Source: Caprimulgus europaeus
Taxonomy: Eukaryota; Chordata; Aves; Caprimulgiformes; Caprimulgidae
Reading direction: 5' to 3'
NCBI GenBank assembly: GCA_907165065.1
Contig: OU015524.1
Location: forward strand, 34,229,295 to 34,293,294
Length of the DNA stretch: 64,000 nt
Part shown: positions 61,701 through 64,000 of the stretch, one piece after another
Layout of the letters: each line of letters begins with the position of its first letter
How positions within the stretch are numbered: the first letter of the stretch is position 1
Made by a program: the position numbers and the translations under genes
The notes under the pieces: generated by a model
Databases searched by the model: none
Seen by the model: the letters and a program-made list of their open reading frames with translations, nothing else
Told to the model about the DNA's origin: nothing

Positions 61701-62903
61701 TTTGCCATGCAAACTGGGCATTAATTCAGCCATATACCAAGAGAAATTTACAGTTAAGATGAATACTTTTCAACTTGTCCTCTCTGCAACCACAAATCAT
61801 GCAGAGGTAGATAATGTGAACAGGCAGAGACTTTTGATTTTTTTATTTAAACACAAGCTTTTTTACTAACTCAAACACTTTACTATCTTGCTGTAATTAA
61901 CATGTTTGTAAAAAAAAAATTAACATCATTTTACACGTTTTACTTCTTTCCCCATGCAGCCCAATCCCTTCTGACTCTGCCCTGGCTTTTGCTACACATG
62001 CCTTGAAGTGAAATACTTCCATGACAATTTTAGCAGGAGTAATCCACACAAACATTATTTGTGTTACTGTATGGTTCAAGATCTTATTTTGAATCAGTGT
62101 CTTACATTAGACATTCCAGAAAAATGAAGAGATACAGGCCAAAAAGATTACCACCATTATACCTCTAGTTTCTCCTGCTCTTTACAGAATGTCCTCTCCA
62201 GCTCATCCACCTGCTGCTGCTGATGCTCCTGTTCCATGCACAGCTGGTCCTGCAACTCCCGCAGCTCCTGCTCCATTGCCAGGACCTCCTTCTGAGCACA
62301 CTTCCTGCGCTTCTGCTTCACATTCAGCACTGCTGTCTGCTTCTCTTGCACTTTGACCTTTAACTTTGTTATATCTAGTAGAGTTTTCCTCAGCATCTCC
62401 AAGCCAGTCCATGACTCTGCAAGACTAGAACCTTTCTGGTCCTTATAGGGGACAGACACAGCTTTCTCAGAGTGCACAGGGCTACTAAGCACTGGACTAC
62501 TATCCTCCTCACTTGGTCCAGGAGGAGGTAGCTTGACATCCATCTTCTCTGTTATCTGTTTGGCCTCTTCTGCCCTTCCCCATGATTTACCCAAAGGTTC
62601 ATTATCACAGGACACTCTGTCTCTTTTGAATCTGGAGTTTGAAGGGCCTTCTGATCCAGATGTCTCCAATTCCTCCAAGCTAAATTTACGTTTAGTTCTT
62701 GAACTCTTAGCTTTCCCCAGGTCACTCCTTTGGGCTAAGAAGGGTCTGATTTTCTCCCATTCCTCTTTAATTACTTCATACTCATATTCAGCAGTCTCTT
62801 TGTTTTCCAAAGGCACTCCCAACTGGATACGGTCTCCTTCAGCAATAGGATAGGCTTTTGAGGGATCCAGGCGCTGTTTGTTAAGCCAGACTCCATTTAG
62901 GCT
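55613..62903 (-). CDS. RNF8: RNF8, E3 ubiquitin-protein ligase (5' partial)
   Basis: RNF8 reads phospho-MDC1 at DNA double-strand breaks through its FHA domain and, with UBC13, builds K63-linked ubiquitin on chromatin. CDS in the window: exons 62903-62163, 61001-60939, 60171-60082, 58922-58815, 57850-57646 and 55758-55613, 450 codons with all phases in agreement. The first exons, with the start and the first half of the FHA domain, lie beyond position 64000. The sequence shows the FHA C-terminal half (SLNGVWLN, IQLGVPLENK), a basic linker (TKRKFSLEEL), a long coiled coil (EQELRELQDQLC, LMEELSRSKKDF), and a C3HC4 RING (CTICSEYF, NCAHSFCSYC, CPIC). The C-terminus is unusual: 47 residues, acidic, where human ends after a few. 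One intron is GC-AG. Confidence 0.95.
55759..57645 (-). other. RNF8: RNF8 intron before the last exon
   Basis: About 1.9 kb, donor AAAG|GTGAGA. No repeat or RNA gene recognised. Confidence 0.65.
57646..57850 (-). CDS. RNF8: RNF8 RING exon
   Basis: 68 codons plus one base: AVTLNCAHSFCSYCINEW, KRKVECPICRQEIQSK, LVLDNCIDRMVEKL, LIRGRK. Provides Cys3, His and the last four Cys of the C3HC4 RING. Acceptor AATCCCACAG. Confidence 0.96.
57851..58814 (-). other. RNF8: RNF8 intron with duplicated donor
   Basis: About 1 kb. Its first 28 bases contain a 14-bp unit twice in tandem (58785-58798 and 58799-58812), so the donor sequence GTATGG occurs twice. Confidence 0.8.
58815..58922 (-). CDS. RNF8: RNF8 exon, coiled coil to RING start
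   Basis: 36 codons: EEKEKVRAQKEEVLNQMND, then VLENELQCTICSEYFIE. It holds the first two Cys of the RING. Acceptor TTCCACTAG, donor GAG|GTATGG. Confidence 0.95.
58923..60081 (-). other. RNF8: RNF8 intron
   Basis: About 1.2 kb, AT-rich, with a T-run at 59769-59783. Nothing else recognised. Confidence 0.75.
60082..60171 (-). CDS. RNF8: RNF8 coiled-coil exon
   Basis: 30 codons: HRALMEELSRSKKDFEEI, then IRAKNKELEETK. Phase 0 at both ends; acceptor TTGTTACAG, donor AAG|GTAAGG. Confidence 0.95.
60172..60938 (-). other. RNF8: RNF8 GC-AG intron
   Basis: The donor is GAG|GCAAGT rather than GT, and the acceptor is TTACAG. Otherwise nothing noted in its 767 bases. Confidence 0.85.
60939..61001 (-). 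CDS. RNF8: RNF8 short coiled-coil exon
   Basis: 21 codons: GLNLQHGEENLKEQLAQ then VLQE, matching human GLEIAQGEKDLKQQLAQALQE. Acceptor CCCCCCCCTCCAG; the donor is GC. Confidence 0.94.
61002..62162 (-). other. RNF8: RNF8 intron
   Basis: About 1.2 kb, donor GAG|GTATAA. Nothing recognised inside. Confidence 0.75.
62163..62903 (-). CDS. RNF8: RNF8 large exon: FHA C-terminal half, linker, coiled coil
   Basis: 247 codons. It starts SLNGVWLNKQRLDP (FHA strands after the phosphothreonine loop), then IQLGVPLENKETAEYEYEV. A basic TKRKFSLEELETSGSEGPSN linker follows, then a poorly conserved acidic and Ser/Pro-rich stretch (PPPGPSEEDSS), and a coiled coil rich in Gln/Glu (EHQQQQVDELERTF). Acceptor TTTGCAG. 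Confidence 0.96.
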
Positions 62904-64000
62904 CTGCAAATGAACAAAGAATCAGCAAAATTTAATATGCAGTTACAGAATCCTCTGCAAGTTATTTCTGGTAACTGTAAACATATCCAACCTCTTCAGT
63001 GTTGCAATCAGAACAAGCCACCTCTTTAAATAAACCTTGCAATATCCAATTTATTGGCTTAGTGTCATATTTATTACAGTTATTGCAGTGTATTATTTAT
63101 TGTGCATTATTCCTGCATTATGGATTTTGTGTACAAGCACTAAGAACAACATTACTATATGTGCTCGTGCAAAAGGAAAAGAATGAGCTCTAATGGGAAA
63201 AAACCTGCCCAAAAGCTTCAGAAATACAAAATAACTAATACAAAGAAAAGACCCTGCAATAGATCATTGTCAAAAACATAGAACATTAGAGTAATTATTC
63301 TTGACAATTAATGTCACCTGAAATTCAAAAAGACACTAGAAAAGAAAAAGGAGCATAGCTTATACTGCTTAAAGAAAAAGAGACACTTCTCCATAAATGC
63401 AGGTAGAATACAAACAAGAAGGAAAATGTTCTCCCAGAAGTAATGCTCAAAGCAGGAAAAGGGTTTTTTAATTAGACACTAGCTCAATAAAGTTTTGAAA
63501 AACAGCAAAACTGTTCTGTGCTCAAGATGAACTGTAGAATCATTAACAACTGATGTATCTCGAAGGCATCCAATAAAACAACTTGACAAAACGGTAGCAG
63601 TGATAACACAGAGGAAGTATTAGTAGCTAATATACTATATATTTCCAGTTATGCAAACTGTAAGTTTTCAAGTTTACAAGTACTGCAACAGAGTTTTGTT
63701 TAAAAGCAGTGTAATTTTAATAATAGACATTCCATTCCTTCTGACCCAAACATCCTTCAAATCTGCACATGTTGGAACATTTTTCTACCAGTGCTGTTTT
63801 AAAGCAAGCTACTGATTTTAGTTTTCAGCCTGAATGAGAAAGTGGAGAGATCATGATACAAAAAACAGATTACTGAAGTCAAAGTGAGACATAGCTGAGG
63901 ACTCTATCAACACTTTATTCTAATAGCTGAGGAGGACTTTCAGAAGAAACTCGTTTGAATGTAACATGAAACATGTTTTTTCTAACAACAGATTCTTGTA
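62904..64000 (-). other. RNF8: RNF8 upstream intron (partial)
   Basis: AT-rich sequence running to the window edge. I searched for the preceding FHA exon (ISRNHC region) and did not find it, so it lies outside. Confidence 0.7.

Noticed and set aside
1..64000. tRNA, rRNA, snoRNA, CRISPR, or a novel multi-gene system
   Set aside because: I found no tRNA arms, box C/D or H/ACA hosts, or spaced direct repeats on reading. The region is an ordinary gene block of a vertebrate chromosome. A covariance-model search was not possible here.

Overview
This window is vertebrate nuclear DNA, almost certainly from a bird. Genes are split into short exons with GT-AG introns. The interspersed repeats are CR1 LINE fragments whose 3' ends carry the avian ATTCTATG-type tail, plus one LTR of a kind I associate with bird endogenous retroviruses. 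The species cannot be fixed from the sequence alone. There are no bacterial-type operons, CRISPR arrays or tRNA/rRNA genes.

Three genes are present, in the order and relative orientation I know from human 6p21 (RNF8, CMTR1, CCDC167). CCDC167 lies on the plus strand (coding exons 9662-22903) and encodes a complete 96-residue tail-anchored coiled-coil protein. CMTR1 lies on the minus strand (coding 50043 down to 26999, non-coding first exon near 51.6 kb). All 23 coding exons were recovered, every junction keeps the reading frame, and the product is 831 residues: NLS, G-patch, RrmJ-type cap ribose methyltransferase with K235/D360/K400, guanylyltransferase-like region and an atypical WW domain. 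RNF8 lies on the minus strand to the right. Its last six coding exons are present (62903 down to 55613), covering half of the FHA domain, the coiled coil, the RING and the C-terminus. Its first exons lie beyond the right edge.

Layout: 1-9.4 kb is intergenic DNA with CR1 fragments and no gene I can support. 9.4-10.0 kb is the CCDC167 CpG island, with two YY1-type motifs, one NRF1 palindrome and a GGGCC/GAGCC repeat. 9.7-22.8 kb holds the CCDC167 introns, with an antisense LTR at 15.7-16.7 kb. 22.9-27 kb is a convergent, tail-to-tail junction of the CCDC167 and CMTR1 3' UTRs. 27-51.6 kb is CMTR1. 51.15-51.9 kb is its CpG-island promoter, with an interferon-response-element-like motif. 52-55.6 kb is intergenic with a CR1. 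55.6-64 kb is RNF8.

The genes do not form one pathway: CMTR1 methylates the first transcribed nucleotide of capped RNA, RNF8 is a DNA-damage ubiquitin ligase, and CCDC167 is a small membrane protein of poorly known role. I found no undescribed biological system. The most interesting points are an acidic alternative C-terminal exon of RNF8, an RNF8 GC-AG intron and a tandemly duplicated RNF8 5' splice site, an in-frame pair of acceptors at the last CMTR1 exon, and the ISRE-like element at the CMTR1 promoter.
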